A stretch of DNA of 64,000 bases from an uncultured Alphaproteobacteria bacterium (lineage in GTDB: Bacteria; Pseudomonadota; Alphaproteobacteria; RF32; CAG-239), in NCBI GenBank assembly GCA_934254675.1, contig CAKQLP010000001.1:1-64000 (forward strand). Reading direction: 5' to 3'. This document shows positions 33,665 to 43,063 of the stretch, in pieces. Under the pieces are notes generated by a model. That model made no database searches and had not been told where the DNA came from. It saw nothing but the letters and a program-made list of their open reading frames with translations. A program made the translations under genes and the position numbers. Positions within the stretch are counted from its first letter, which is position 1. Each line of letters starts with the position of its first letter.

Positions 33665-35440
33665 CTAATAAATCGGGCGTTGATCCAATAAACCGCACCA
33701 GCGTTCCACTTCATCCAAATCAATATATCCTTTTAGCATTCGTTCAATTGCCGCTTCGCGTAAAGGTCTGCCATCAAGTTCGCTGACCCAATAGTCAATG
33801 GCATTTTTGGTGTCGCCGTTAACCATGAGCTGTAAAAAATGAGCATCTGGAACGATTATTTCCGGCACGGACATTCGTCCGATAACGCCTTTGTGATTGC
33901 AATATTTACATCCTGGACCGCGGACATAAGTGTTTTCAATGCCATAATCGCCCAGAGCAGTTTTTAATCTTTCAAAAGACGGGTCGCTCATTCTTTCTTT
34001 AATTGAGATACGGCAGTAAGGACAGATTTTTCGAAATAAACGTTGAGAAATAAGGCCTTTCATGATTTCCGGATCGCAAAGCATGTAGGGCTGCACTCCC
34101 ATATCACGGAAACGCGTGATAATGGCCGGCGCGGAGTTTGCGTGCAAAGTTGACCACACACTGTGACCGGACAGGGCGCCTTTAAACACCAAATCTGCCG
34201 TGGCCAGCGAACGAATTTCACCAACCATCATAACGTCTGGATCGGAACGCAATGCCGCAGACAACGCTTTTGTAAATTCCTCATTTTTTTCTTCTTCGGT
34301 GTTGGCGTTGGTTACCGGCATTTGCCGTGCGCCCGGAATCGGATATTCAGGCGGATCTTCCACCGTAATAACATTAATTTCTCCGTTGTGTTCCTGAATC
34401 ATTTTAATCATGTTGCGCTGCAGTGTTGTTGATTTACCGGAACCAGTCGGACCGGCAACAATATTCAAGCCAACAGCGGTAGCGCGTAAACGATAGAATA
34501 AGTTGAGCTCCCTATCTCCCAAACCTAGAGATTTTAGATCGCCGTTGCCGTTAGGGTTGTCATCGGCGTACAATAAACGCATAACCAGATATTGCGAGCC
34601 AAAAGCGACAGGGTTGAATTGTAAACGAATAGCCAACACATTGTGCGGTAAAGTCAATTTTCCATCTGTGCCGCGTAACGGCGTAGAACCTAGTTTTTGA
34701 GCGCCTTGAAATTCATTTTGCGCATAGTTTGCATCAGAAATATCGGCGGAGGCAAAGGCGGCGCGGACAAAAGATTCTCCCCATTCCGCAGAATATTCCA
34801 GTTCGCGTTCCATCATACCGTTTACACGAAATAAAATTAACGTTGAATCGGCAACAACCACGTGAACGTCGGAAACTTTTTTAGCCGCGGCTCTATTGAC
34901 AACGCTCAAAAAGTCAATTTGCATTTGATAGTCGGCGGATTCTTGAGCCGACATCTTAATCTCACCTGAACCACGGGTTGCATAGGCGTAGATTGCCGCA
35001 ATTTCTTGGCTTGAAACATATTTTGGCGTGTGTATGATAAGCTTGCGTCGTTTGGCAATCGCCGTAAAGTTGAGAACTTGTCCATCAAAACGGTGTGCCT
35101 CGTCAATGAGGTAGGTGCCATCTGAAAACAGCACAAGCATACGCCGTGTTTCACTGTTGATGTTTAAATCACCATCTTCCGCTGTGAGCACCTTGTTATT
35201 ATTCGCAAACAATGTTTGGAAGATGTTTTGAGCTTTGCTTGTTTCAGCTTGATCTTCAATAATGTCTGAAGACTTTTTGATTGGAGGAGGTGTTAAAACA
35301 CTTTCTAGTTTAGGCGCCGCCGCATCTGGTTTAGGCGCTGGTTCTGTTTTTTTCTCTTCAGAAACAGGTTTAAGAACGCCGGAGCTGACACGTTCGGCGT
35401 TTCTTAAAGTTTGTACCTGTTTTACATCTTGTTCCGTCAT
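33665..35440 (-). CDS. pilQ: Type IVb pilus assembly ATPase PilQ (GspE family)
   Basis: This 591-residue hexameric ATPase powers pilin polymerisation. An acidic/proline-rich N-terminal 90 residues precede the N domain. Walker A GPTGSGKST is near residue 330, the Asp box VEDPPEYP and Walker B DVMMVGEIRS follow, and the His box is LSGHSVWSTLHANS. A late tetracysteine module (CPYC, CKYC) matches the zinc element of GspE/PilB. It is 3 bases after the PilP-like gene. Confidence 0.92.
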   Translation of the reverse strand: MTEQDVKQVQTLRNAERVSSGVLKPVSEEKKTEPAPKPDAAAPKLESVLTPPPIKKSSDIIEDQAETSKAQNIFQTLFANNNKVLTAEDGDLNINSETRRMLVLFSDGTYLIDEAHRFDGQVLNFTAIAKRRKLIIHTPKYVSSQEIAAIYAYATRGSGEIKMSAQESADYQMQIDFLSVVNRAAAKKVSDVHVVVADSTLILFRVNGMMERELEYSAEWGESFVRAAFASADISDANYAQNEFQGAQKLGSTPLRGTDGKLTLPHNVLAIRLQFNPVAFGSQYLVMRLLYADDNPNGNGDLKSLGLGDRELNLFYRLRATAVGLNIVAGPTGSGKSTTLQRNMIKMIQEHNGEINVITVEDPPEYPIPGARQMPVTNANTEEEKNEEFTKALSAALRSDPDVMMVGEIRSLATADLVFKGALSGHSVWSTLHANSAPAIITRFRDMGVQPYMLCDPEIMKGLISQRLFRKICPYCRISIKERMSDPSFERLKTALGDYGIENTYVRGPGCKYCNHKGVIGRMSVPEIIVPDAHFLQLMVNGDTKNAIDYWVSELDGRPLREAAIERMLKGYIDLDEVERWCGLLDQRPIY

Positions 35441-35443
35441 CTT

Positions 35444-36988
35444 TTATTTAACAAACATTCCTTGTCCAAGAGAACTAACATTTGCCGGACTACCAGTTCT
35501 TACAGTTCGTTTCACCGGCTGCGGATTGGTTTTTGAACTTGCGGCAGGAGCGCTTGGCTGAGGTGTTTTATTACCGGCGGCCGCTTTTGTATCAACAGAA
35601 GCACCGCGGACATTACGGACAGCCGCATTATTGTTTACAACTTCCTTGCCGGCGACAGGTGTTTTATCTGCGCCATTGAAAGATGTTTCAGGCTCATATT
35701 CTCGAACTGTGCCACCTGTATAAAGATAGCTTTTAACTCCTTTATTATCAAAAGCGACATAGTTGTTTGTTATAGCCATAACAACTTCTCCGCCTTTAAG
35801 CATTGATCCTTTATGAACGATAAAGGTTGTTCCATCTTTGCTTACAATTTTAGCAATAATATCTTTGCCTTTTCCTGTAATATCCATAATAGCGTATTCA
35901 TCAGACATATCAATAGCATTTTCGTCTATACCTTCGGCAAAAGGATTGGATGAATTGCCGTTTTTCATTTGGCTAATCATGTCTTCATTTTGGACAATTG
36001 CTTTTTTCAAACTGATTATTTGCGTCTGCAATGAAGTGATTGTCCGATCATGAGCAGATTTTGCATTTTGTGTTTTTTGTACGGTCGAGGCGGCTTCACG
36101 TTTAACAGATTGCATTTTATCTTCAAAAACTTTAATCAAAGACCGGCGCTCATCACGAAGTTTTTTAACTTGATTTTGCAAAGCGGCATTTTTTTCTACC
36201 CATTTTTGATTTACAATAAGCATTTCATTCATATATTCATTCAGAACGCGAGCTTGACGAACTTTTTCTAATTCAGCTTCTGCTTCTTTAAGCTTTTTTT
36301 GTGCTTCAACTTCTTTAATTTTTCTTTGAGTTTCTTCATTTTTCAAACGCTCTTCTTCCTCTTTTTTACGAGTAGCTTCTTCTTCTCTGGCCTTTAAACG
36401 CTGAATTCTAAGAGCTTCGATTCTGTTTCTTACTTCTTCACGTTTATATTCCAAATTCAAGATAGTTGTTTGTTTTTCAATATTGGACATTTGATTGAAT
36501 AAACTGTTATCTACCTTAGAAAGAATAGCATTACCAAAGCTTTCAAAAGGAGACTTTGGCGCTTCCACAACGTTTTGCATTTCAGCATCAGCCGCATTAA
36601 CAGCCTCTTCCAATTCTTTTTGACCTTCAGAAGTAGAGGTGTCTGGAATAGAATTTAAGTTCAGCTGATCATTGGTGCTCGCATTGGCCTCATCTGCGTT
36701 TTGCGGCTGAGCGGCATCACTTTTCACAGATGGTGCTTCTTCAGCACTTGGATTTTCATCCGCTGCCGGTGTGCTATTTGCCGTTTTATCCGGAGTTTCT
36801 TCATTATTTTCATCCAATCCGAACAAATCATCGTCATTGGCGGCATTATTTTGACTTTGCAAAGCAGCGTTTTCAGAGTTTTCTGGAACAGCTTCTACTT
36901 GCGCATAAGCAATATGACTAAAAGACATCATTACCGCAAAAACAACGGCAATAATGGCAATGTTCTGATTTTTTAAATTATAGCACAT
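35444..36988 (-). CDS. PilP-like periplasmic pilus protein with long coiled coil
   Basis: This 514-residue exported protein has a signal peptide (ending AYA), a 130-residue acidic low-complexity region, and a long Glu/Lys/Arg coiled coil (about 175-330). A small beta-rich domain (about 355-430, AIMDITGKGKDIIAKIVS) and a Pro/Ala-rich tail follow. The beta domain and the gene position (after pilO, before pilQ) match PilP of R64, but that protein is only about 150 residues. The extra coiled coil could span the periplasm. The start at 36,988 has GGGAG 6 bases upstream; the extension to 37,030 does not. It overlaps the pilO end by 11 bases. Confidence 0.65.
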   Translation of the reverse strand: MCYNLKNQNIAIIAVVFAVMMSFSHIAYAQVEAVPENSENAALQSQNNAANDDDLFGLDENNEETPDKTANSTPAADENPSAEEAPSVKSDAAQPQNADEANASTNDQLNLNSIPDTSTSEGQKELEEAVNAADAEMQNVVEAPKSPFESFGNAILSKVDNSLFNQMSNIEKQTTILNLEYKREEVRNRIEALRIQRLKAREEEATRKKEEEERLKNEETQRKIKEVEAQKKLKEAEAELEKVRQARVLNEYMNEMLIVNQKWVEKNAALQNQVKKLRDERRSLIKVFEDKMQSVKREAASTVQKTQNAKSAHDRTITSLQTQIISLKKAIVQNEDMISQMKNGNSSNPFAEGIDENAIDMSDEYAIMDITGKGKDIIAKIVSKDGTTFIVHKGSMLKGGEVVMAITNNYVAFDNKGVKSYLYTGGTVREYEPETSFNGADKTPVAGKEVVNNNAAVRNVRGASVDTKAAAGNKTPQPSAPAASSKTNPQPVKRTVRTGSPANVSSLGQGMFVK

Positions 36989-38222
36989 AGATTTCTCCCT
37001 TATATTTCCAAGTATTGCTGTTAATGTCATATGTTATTTCTTTAACAGACAAACCTGAAAATTTCATTAATAATTCAATCCAAGTGAGCGGATCGCTGGT
37101 AGATTGAATTTCAAAGTCCATAAGATTGTATAAGTTTCCGCGCGGCGACGTCCAGCTTTTTTTAGTCAATTTGATATCGGTTGACAATGTTTGGTTCAGG
37201 TCATTGATAATATTTCGCAAATCCTGAGCTGAATATTCCGGCGGAGAGTTTAATGTAGAGATTTCACCAATTGGAACTGTCACCATAAATGTATTTCCAT
37301 CTTCGGAAATTTGGCGTGAAGTAAAATCTACGCCTGAAACGTTTAATGCTTGTTCCATCCAAGTTATGCGCCCCAAGTCACGTTTCCACGAAGTCACCAA
37401 ACCACCGGAATTGCATGTTACGCCTTCCAAAGACCAACCTGGTGTTACAACTTGAACAACTTTTTGCGTCGCTTTGTAACATTCTTTCATTTGGTCAATT
37501 GGATTGGCCACAGTTTCCCATGGTTTAGGTTCAGGAGGTTCCGGAGCCGGTTCTTCCATTTGTTCAACCGGAGCAATAACCGGAGCTTCCGGCGCTGAAA
37601 AAAACATGCTTTGAATTGTGGAATAGCCGTACCATAAAATGATGGCAAATCCGACAATAACCGCACCAAGCATAATAGTATCGTTGCTGCCATTGATTTT
37701 TTCAAGTTTAACCAATAAGCCTCGACCGATTAATGTTGCCAAAGCATCCGGTTTTGTATCTTCTATTCCCCATTCCGCTGGAGCGAAAAGCATATCCCAA
37801 TCTGGAACGGCCAACATGGAAATAAATTGGTCTTTGGCATCTTTTTCATTTACAAAAAGAGTGTCACCGTCTGACAAGATAACGTCATTTCTGAAACAAA
37901 TATACCACCAACCGTTGTCAACCTTAAACACACCTAAAAAAGAGGTGACGTTGCCAAGAGCCGTGACCAGAGCAATTGCCGCAGAAGGCAGACCACTTGT
38001 AAAACCTTGCGTGGAAGCGGCTAAACCGAATTGAGAAGATTTTCCTTTTCGTACAGCATATAAATCTGCGCCTTCCAAAATGTTTTCGGCGGCTTCCTTA
38101 ACTTCAGACAAAGGTGAATCTTCGTTAATTAACGGTTGCCAAAACAGGCTGGCGGCATAAGTTACACCGCCTTCGCTAAAGGATGATTTCCATGCTTTTT
38201 CTTCTTCTAAATCATCAGCCAC
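36978..38222 (-). CDS. pilO: Type IVb pilus protein PilO
   Basis: This 414-residue protein matches R64 PilO in architecture. A cytosolic N-terminal half (about 1-190) has Trp/Tyr-rich GWWYICFRND, followed by one TM helix (about 200-220, IMLGAVIVGFAIILWYGYS), a Pro/Glu linker and a periplasmic C-terminal domain. It is thought to link cytosolic and periplasmic parts of the machine. The start is GTG with GGAG 7 bases upstream. It lies 18 bases after the secretin gene. Confidence 0.82.
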   Translation of the reverse strand: MADDLEEEKAWKSSFSEGGVTYAASLFWQPLINEDSPLSEVKEAAENILEGADLYAVRKGKSSQFGLAASTQGFTSGLPSAAIALVTALGNVTSFLGVFKVDNGWWYICFRNDVILSDGDTLFVNEKDAKDQFISMLAVPDWDMLFAPAEWGIEDTKPDALATLIGRGLLVKLEKINGSNDTIMLGAVIVGFAIILWYGYSTIQSMFFSAPEAPVIAPVEQMEEPAPEPPEPKPWETVANPIDQMKECYKATQKVVQVVTPGWSLEGVTCNSGGLVTSWKRDLGRITWMEQALNVSGVDFTSRQISEDGNTFMVTVPIGEISTLNSPPEYSAQDLRNIINDLNQTLSTDIKLTKKSWTSPRGNLYNLMDFEIQSTSDPLTWIELLMKFSGLSVKEITYDINSNTWKYKGEIYVL

Positions 38223-38240
38223 AAGCCTTCTCCTCTAAAG

Positions 38241-39887
38241 TCAGTTCATTCTGGATTCTGGAGATAATGGAGATTCCAAAACAACAGGTGTTAACATAAT
38301 AACCAAAATTGTTCTGTCTTTCGTTGCACTTTGAGAGCCGCCAAGAAGCGTATTCTTAGGAGTGCCGACGCCTTTTTTATCGGTTTTATCTTCAACACGT
38401 TCGTAACCGGCCAAAATCAAGGTATCACCAGATTTTAAGGCAACTTCTTGAGTGAATCCGCGAGTTTCAATCACAGGATTTTGAATAAATTCACTATCAC
38501 CGCCGCCATTGCTACTATCGCTGTCGTTTTCTGAATCGCTGCTATCAGATTTATCTGAACTAGAGGAGCCTCCCCCTGAAACATTTACAGCATCCAAAGA
38601 CAATAAATCAGACAGTGTTAAGTTAAAGAACATTAAAATACGGCCGTGATCCAGAATACGCGGTAAAACACTCATCGTGAAACCGGTTTCGATTTCTTCT
38701 GTTTCAACAGAAATATCGTATGTGTCAGAATCACCGCTGTTCGTTTTGGTAATCTGAGAGATGTAGTTTTGTGTTTTAACCACTTGAATCGGGGCAGGTT
38801 TATTGTTCATGGTGGTCACCGTGCCGCTTGTGACAAGGTTGGTATGTCCTTCTTGAGACAAAGCTTGCATGGCTGCATCTACGCTCCAGCGGTTTGAGCT
38901 GATGCCCATTGTTAAATCTGTTAAAGGATTATCAATGCTTGATGTTGTGTGTCCGGTAATATCTTTAATGGACCCCCGTTTACCGAAAGTTGCCGATAAG
39001 TCTAAGCTGTATTTGTCAGCGTTTGACAAGTTAACCTGAATAACTTTAACACTGATTGCAACTTGTTTCGAAATACGTTGGTTTTGCTCATTAATATATT
39101 TTGCGACACGTTTGATATCGGTTGGTGTTGCCGTCAAAGTGATTGTGCCAGCACCCTTATCCATAACAAGGTTTGAATCGGAAGTTATCATAGAACTGAT
39201 TGTGCTTTGAATGTTGCCCCACATATCCATACCGTCAACAGAGCTGCTTTGCGAAATACTGGATGAACCGCCGGAACCGCCGACAGAAACGCTCAAAGAC
39301 GGATTTGTTGGTAGCGAGTACAAAACAAAGGTTTTTGTAATATACTTATAGAAATAAAATTCATTTTTTTCATATTTCCACCAAATGCCGAAACGGTTGG
39401 CAACTTCATCCAACAAACCACTGATAGGACCTTTGTAGTTAACAATCATCTTAGAGGAATCTGTCCATTGTGCGCCGATATCCTTCATAGCAGGCTGATT
39501 CTTATCTGCGTTGGCAATGGCGTTTTCTTCTAATTCCGGTGCATAACGCACGGAAAGAGACGTAATTTTATTAATCATGCTTCCGATTTCATACAATGTG
39601 ATTGGGCGGTTGCTGATTAAAGTAATACCATCTTTTGTTTCCAGATAGGCCGGCACAGGTTGTCCTTCAAATTCAACATTACTGGTGTCGCCAAGCCAAA
39701 TATCGTTTTTAACTCTAACCACGTCATCTGGAATAGGTTCGCTCGGTAGTGCGGCCTTTTGTTTCAAATCCAAGGCATTTTCGGTTGTGCGAGCCATGGA
39801 CTCGTCCATTTCAGGAGAAACAGAACAAGCCACGGTGGCGCCTAAAATTCCTATAATAGCCAGTTTTATTAAATTAGTCATACGCAT
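38241..39887 (-). CDS. pilN: Type IVb pilus secretin lipoprotein PilN
   Basis: This 548-residue outer-membrane secretin should form the pore for the pilus. It has a lipoprotein signal ending ATVAC, and N domains in the first 200 residues (SVRYAPELEE, IVNYKGPISGLLDEV). A Gly/Ser linker and a secretin core follow from about residue 270 (ISVKVIQVNLSN, TNLVTSGTVTTMNNKPAP, ILMFFNLTLSDL). A 30-residue Ser/Asp/Gly loop is inserted late in the core. The start at 39,887 has GGAGG 6 bases upstream. It overlaps the upstream gene by 14 bases. Confidence 0.9.
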   Translation of the reverse strand: MRMTNLIKLAIIGILGATVACSVSPEMDESMARTTENALDLKQKAALPSEPIPDDVVRVKNDIWLGDTSNVEFEGQPVPAYLETKDGITLISNRPITLYEIGSMINKITSLSVRYAPELEENAIANADKNQPAMKDIGAQWTDSSKMIVNYKGPISGLLDEVANRFGIWWKYEKNEFYFYKYITKTFVLYSLPTNPSLSVSVGGSGGSSSISQSSSVDGMDMWGNIQSTISSMITSDSNLVMDKGAGTITLTATPTDIKRVAKYINEQNQRISKQVAISVKVIQVNLSNADKYSLDLSATFGKRGSIKDITGHTTSSIDNPLTDLTMGISSNRWSVDAAMQALSQEGHTNLVTSGTVTTMNNKPAPIQVVKTQNYISQITKTNSGDSDTYDISVETEEIETGFTMSVLPRILDHGRILMFFNLTLSDLLSLDAVNVSGGGSSSSDKSDSSDSENDSDSSNGGGDSEFIQNPVIETRGFTQEVALKSGDTLILAGYERVEDKTDKKGVGTPKNTLLGGSQSATKDRTILVIMLTPVVLESPLSPESRMN

Positions 39888-40650
39888 TTTCGTCCTCCAT
39901 TGTTTCAACTACCAAGACGCGGTTTCCTTTATAAAATGTAGCAATAGGAGCCGGTCTTGCCCGAGCGAAAGCGCGTACAAGCGCAGATGCTACGTCGGCA
40001 AAGTTACCTCTAAACATTGCGCCGGCATTCAAGGTATAATTGCGATTTGTTTTCCAAATAAGTCTCCAGCCGGATTCTTCACTCCACGCGGTCAACAATT
40101 CTTTTAAGCTTTGACCTTCTTCAGCTAGCCAATCTTTGTTTTGGTTTTCTTCTTCTGAGTTTTTATCATTCTGAGATTGTTCAGAATCATTTTGAGTCAA
40201 TGCTCCATCTAGAGTTTGCTCTCCATTTTGAGTTTGTGCCGCTTGTCCTTGAGAAACAGAACCATCGCGGCTCATTACTTCGGCTTCATAATCAACAACT
40301 TCATCGTCTATGCTAGGCGGAACAGCCGCAGAAATATTGTTTCCGGCACCGGCTTGTGAAATGCGGTGGTCTCTGGGTGTCCGCTCGCCATATTTGCGGA
40401 AGTCTGCTTGGGTTCTGGTGTAATTAACATTGCTTGCCGGCTCGGTGCTGTCTTCGCAGACGCTAAAACCATCCGGAGTTTCTGTGCAAACTTCGCGGTA
40501 TTCTTGTTCGCTGGTGCAAATACCGTTTTCACATTCTTCTTCCATATAGCTTTTATCACTGACACAACCACCCAGTGCTAAAAGGCAAAGGCAAAAGCCC
40601 CAAAGGGTTATTTTATTGGTCATTATATTTCTTTCAAAGTTGTATTTCAT
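39874..40650 (-). CDS. PilL/TcpQ-like pilus lipoprotein
   Basis: This 258-residue lipoprotein has a lipobox ending LALGGC. A Cys/acidic segment and a Gln/Asn/Glu-rich linker lead to a C-terminal TcpQ-type domain (about 170-250). That domain has GQSLKELLTAWSEESGWRL, NYTLNAGAMFRGNF and YKGNRVLVVE. TcpQ and the PilL C-terminus stabilise and localise the secretin, which is encoded next with an overlap. The start at 40,650 has AGGA 7-8 bases upstream; ATG 40,623 is an alternative giving a more typical signal length. Confidence 0.82.
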   Translation of the reverse strand: MKYNFERNIMTNKITLWGFCLCLLALGGCVSDKSYMEEECENGICTSEQEYREVCTETPDGFSVCEDSTEPASNVNYTRTQADFRKYGERTPRDHRISQAGAGNNISAAVPPSIDDEVVDYEAEVMSRDGSVSQGQAAQTQNGEQTLDGALTQNDSEQSQNDKNSEEENQNKDWLAEEGQSLKELLTAWSEESGWRLIWKTNRNYTLNAGAMFRGNFADVASALVRAFARARPAPIATFYKGNRVLVVETMEDENAYD

Positions 40651-40696
40651 TGTATGTTCCTATAATACAGGTTGAAATTAAAATAGCAAGCAGAAG

Positions 40697-42313
40697 TTAA
40701 TACCATGGACTATAAGCCTTTTTTCTGGCTTTGTTCGCATCATCTTCGCTGGCATATCTAATATTTCTAATAATAAAGGAGTTTGGCTCTCTATCAGTAA
40801 AAATTATGTTAATTTTATTATAATCAACACCATTATTTATCAAAATAGAATACAAAAGGTTCAATCTTTTTTGCTGAAGTTCAAAAGAACTGGAACCATC
40901 TATGCGGATTTCGACAAATACGTCATCATTGTTGACGGCGTTTGTTGAAAAAGCTTTTAGCCAATCCAGAGTTTGTCCCGATATCTCAGCCCGATTAGGC
41001 TGAAAAGCAAGCTTCAGTTCTGAAGGGGCGATATTATTGTCTTTTTTGGCACCCAACCCTAGCAAACGGCTAAAAGCGGAACTTTGGGACGATTTTTCCG
41101 CTGAATCGGTGGTTTCCGTTTTCTGAGCATCGTTATTTTTTGAAGCGGGAGAGGAAAACCATGCGGCAATGCTGTCTGTCAAACTGGAAGTGCTTGGCTC
41201 CTTATTGTTTTCGGCGCTTTCACTCTGAGCTTGAGTGGGAATAGGAGTTATTTCCGGTTTGTTATTATTTTCGTCACTGTCATCCGAATCAATAATGCCG
41301 GATTTTTTAAGTTTTTCACTTAATTTTTTATTTTCTTCCGAATAAGAAAGTTGTGGTGTCAGGTTTTGGTCATTGGCAATTTCTTCCGGAATAGGAATTA
41401 AAATGTTTTTAACCATTTTGTAAGCTACTTTTTTCTCGTTTGCTGATTTTGCTTCAGCAACATCTTCTTTATTTAAAGCACTGACTTCATCGGCATGTTG
41501 TTTTTGGAAATCTTCCATTTTATTTTTAGTGATATGAGAATTTCCGACCACGGCTGTTGTCCATGGATCATCTGTATTTTCAACGGATTGCTGTTCCGAA
41601 GGGCTTGGCAAGGTTTCAACACTGGCCGACGCGACTTTATTGACAGTGCCCAAGTTTTGCAGTCGGACATTATTTGAAGCCAAGGCGACTTGACTGTTTT
41701 CGGCTTCATTAGAAATTGTGACATTTTGCTGAGGAGCTTGAAAATTGTGCACCAATGGAATAGTGAAAGGCACAGCCTCTGACGCATCGGCAATTTGCAA
41801 TGGCTCTTCTTCAATGCTGTTTTCGGCGAATTTATCAAGCTGAGATGGGGTGTTTTCAGAATTTTCTTCCATAGATGTTTCTAAAGTGGATGCGGTATCC
41901 GTTTCTGAATTTGCGGTTTCGCTCTTCTTCGGCGTATTTTCCAAAACATCGTCAAAATCGTCATCCGGCGCGTATAAAATATTTTTATCATTTGCGGCTG
42001 TTTGGACTTCTGGAATGTCTTTGGCACTTTCAGCAGCGGAGCTTGATGCTTGCGGATTATCTGTTACGGGAGCATTGACTTCAGAAGTTTTGCTTGATTG
42101 ATTTAATTTGTTGAATTTATCTATAATCGGGTTTGTTTCTTCAATGTTGGCAAACAAATCAATATTTTTGGCCTCGATATTTTCAAAGTTGGAGACTTGA
42201 GGCGGAATGTCATGTTCAATGGGCAATAGGAAATACAGCTTGGAAGAGGCATAGACCGCCGCCAAAGAAAATAAAAAACTACCTATAAAACATTTCCAAC
42301 CAAAATTTGGCAT
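40697..42313 (-). CDS. Inner-membrane-anchored protein with acidic linker and OmpA-like C-terminus
   Basis: This 538-residue protein opens the pilus operon. An N-terminal TM helix (about 9-30) is followed by roughly 380 residues of acidic, Ser/Asn/Glu-rich low complexity. The C-terminal region of about 100 residues has the OmpA pattern: KLAFQPNRAEISGQTLDWL, VFVEIRIDG, LQQKRLNLLYSILINNGVD. That fold usually binds peptidoglycan, so it could tether the pilus machine to the wall (inference). It has no counterpart in the R64 thin pilus operon. AAGGG lies 9-10 bases before the ATG. Confidence 0.7.
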   Translation of the reverse strand: MPNFGWKCFIGSFLFSLAAVYASSKLYFLLPIEHDIPPQVSNFENIEAKNIDLFANIEETNPIIDKFNKLNQSSKTSEVNAPVTDNPQASSSAAESAKDIPEVQTAANDKNILYAPDDDFDDVLENTPKKSETANSETDTASTLETSMEENSENTPSQLDKFAENSIEEEPLQIADASEAVPFTIPLVHNFQAPQQNVTISNEAENSQVALASNNVRLQNLGTVNKVASASVETLPSPSEQQSVENTDDPWTTAVVGNSHITKNKMEDFQKQHADEVSALNKEDVAEAKSANEKKVAYKMVKNILIPIPEEIANDQNLTPQLSYSEENKKLSEKLKKSGIIDSDDSDENNNKPEITPIPTQAQSESAENNKEPSTSSLTDSIAAWFSSPASKNNDAQKTETTDSAEKSSQSSAFSRLLGLGAKKDNNIAPSELKLAFQPNRAEISGQTLDWLKAFSTNAVNNDDVFVEIRIDGSSSFELQQKRLNLLYSILINNGVDYNKINIIFTDREPNSFIIRNIRYASEDDANKARKKAYSPWY

Positions 42314-42336
42314 GTTTTTAAACCCTTAAATGCAGG

Positions 42337-42377
42337 TTTCAAGGCGCACCACAGCGCACAGAACACCCGTCTTGAAA
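42337..42377 (-). promoter_or_regulatory. 5' leader hairpin of the pilus operon
   Basis: TTTCAAG (42,337-42,343) pairs with CTTGAAA (42,371-42,377), with an inner GCGC/GCGC pair (42,344-42,347 and 42,354-42,357). The predicted transcript begins at about 42,377, so the stem sits at the very 5' end of the mRNA. There it could protect against decay or serve as a regulator site. Confidence 0.5.
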
Positions 42378-42383
42378 TTGAGA

Positions 42384-42412
42384 ATATAATAATTGTGTTA
42401 AAATTGAGTTAA
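42384..42412 (-). promoter_or_regulatory. Promoter of the type IVb pilus operon
   Basis: Minus-strand TTAACT (complement of 42,407-42,412) and TTATAT (42,384-42,389) are 17 bases apart, upstream of the OmpA-like gene. The predicted start coincides with the edge of the leader hairpin. Confidence 0.5.
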
Positions 42413-42643
42413 TGTAAAAAGCTGAAAATAGAGATAAAAATGAAAATATTTTTAAAGCTTTTGTTTACCTTTTAATGTTAAAAAGAAAAGGAAAAAACAG
42501 ATTTGTTGAAATGTGAATTTTTTGTGACATGGCTTTTTATGCTATTAAAACAATGTGTTGCATAATGCTGAAAAGTCTGGAAAATTCTGCGAAAATGCGT
42601 TACAATAAAACTGTATATAAAATTCGACTTAAGGAGAAATAAA

Positions 42644-43003
42644 ATGAAATTTTTAAAATCAAATATGCTGAGCATTATGTCGATGACATTTTTATTTTCA
42701 TTGGCAATGCTTGGTGATGCTGCCGCCGCGACAAATTCAGTTTTTGGTACAGCTGTTACAAAAATGGCTAACTTATTTACCAACGCAAAATTAGTAATTT
42801 TTATGATTGGCGGTTTTGGTTTGGTGGCTTTGGCATTCCAAGCGATTTTTGGTAAAGTTAAATGGGCGTGGTTTGCCGCTTTGGCATTTGGTTTGGCGGT
42901 AGTTGCCGCTGCCGGTGCTATTATTAACTATGCTGCAAATACCAATGATGCGGTTAGAAAAGATCAATTTAATGATACTTTGGGTACTGGTTTGGGTGTA
43001 TAG
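42644..43003 (+). CDS. VirB2-like pilin/channel subunit 1
   Basis: This 119-residue protein has a signal peptide (cut near DAAAA) and two hydrophobic helices (about 48-72 and 77-100), the VirB2/TrbC/DotP plan. The linker motif AFQAIFGKVKWAWFA is shared with the two following genes. As the first gene of the secretion operon it is placed like virB2, whose processed product forms the pilus or channel. AAGGAG precedes the ATG by 7-8 bases. A strong hairpin follows it. Confidence 0.78.
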   Translation: MKFLKSNMLSIMSMTFLFSLAMLGDAAAATNSVFGTAVTKMANLFTNAKLVIFMIGGFGLVALAFQAIFGKVKWAWFAALAFGLAVVAAAGAIINYAANTNDAVRKDQFNDTLGTGLGV

Positions 43004-43010
43004 TTTTATT

Positions 43011-43038
43011 GCAAGGAAGCGTTTCGGCGCTTCCTTGC
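43011..43038 (+). terminator. Intercistronic hairpin after VirB2-like gene 1
   Basis: GCAAGGAAGCG (43,011-43,021) pairs perfectly with CGCTTCCTTGC (43,028-43,038) around a six-base loop. The following CTGACTTTTA is a poor U tract, so this more likely protects the upstream mRNA or causes partial termination. Either would raise the output of the first pilin relative to the rest of the operon. Confidence 0.65.
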
Positions 43039-43063
43039 CTGACTTTTAGAAGGAGAGATGTTT

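Larger units (their letters stand above)
42314..42643. other. Divergent control region between pilus and secretion operons
   Basis: This 330-bp gene-free region separates the two operons. On the minus side it holds a promoter (42,384-42,412) and a leader hairpin (42,337-42,377). On the plus side I see an AT-rich TATATAAAAT stretch near 42,612-42,623 and TACAAT at 42,601-42,606, but no convincing paired promoter box. Confidence 0.6.

Noticed and set aside
31977..42313. Search for a shufflon or PilV-like variable adhesin in the pilus operon
   Set aside because: No PilV-like gene, recombinase or inverted repeat segments were found; the operon ends at the pilin-like gene.
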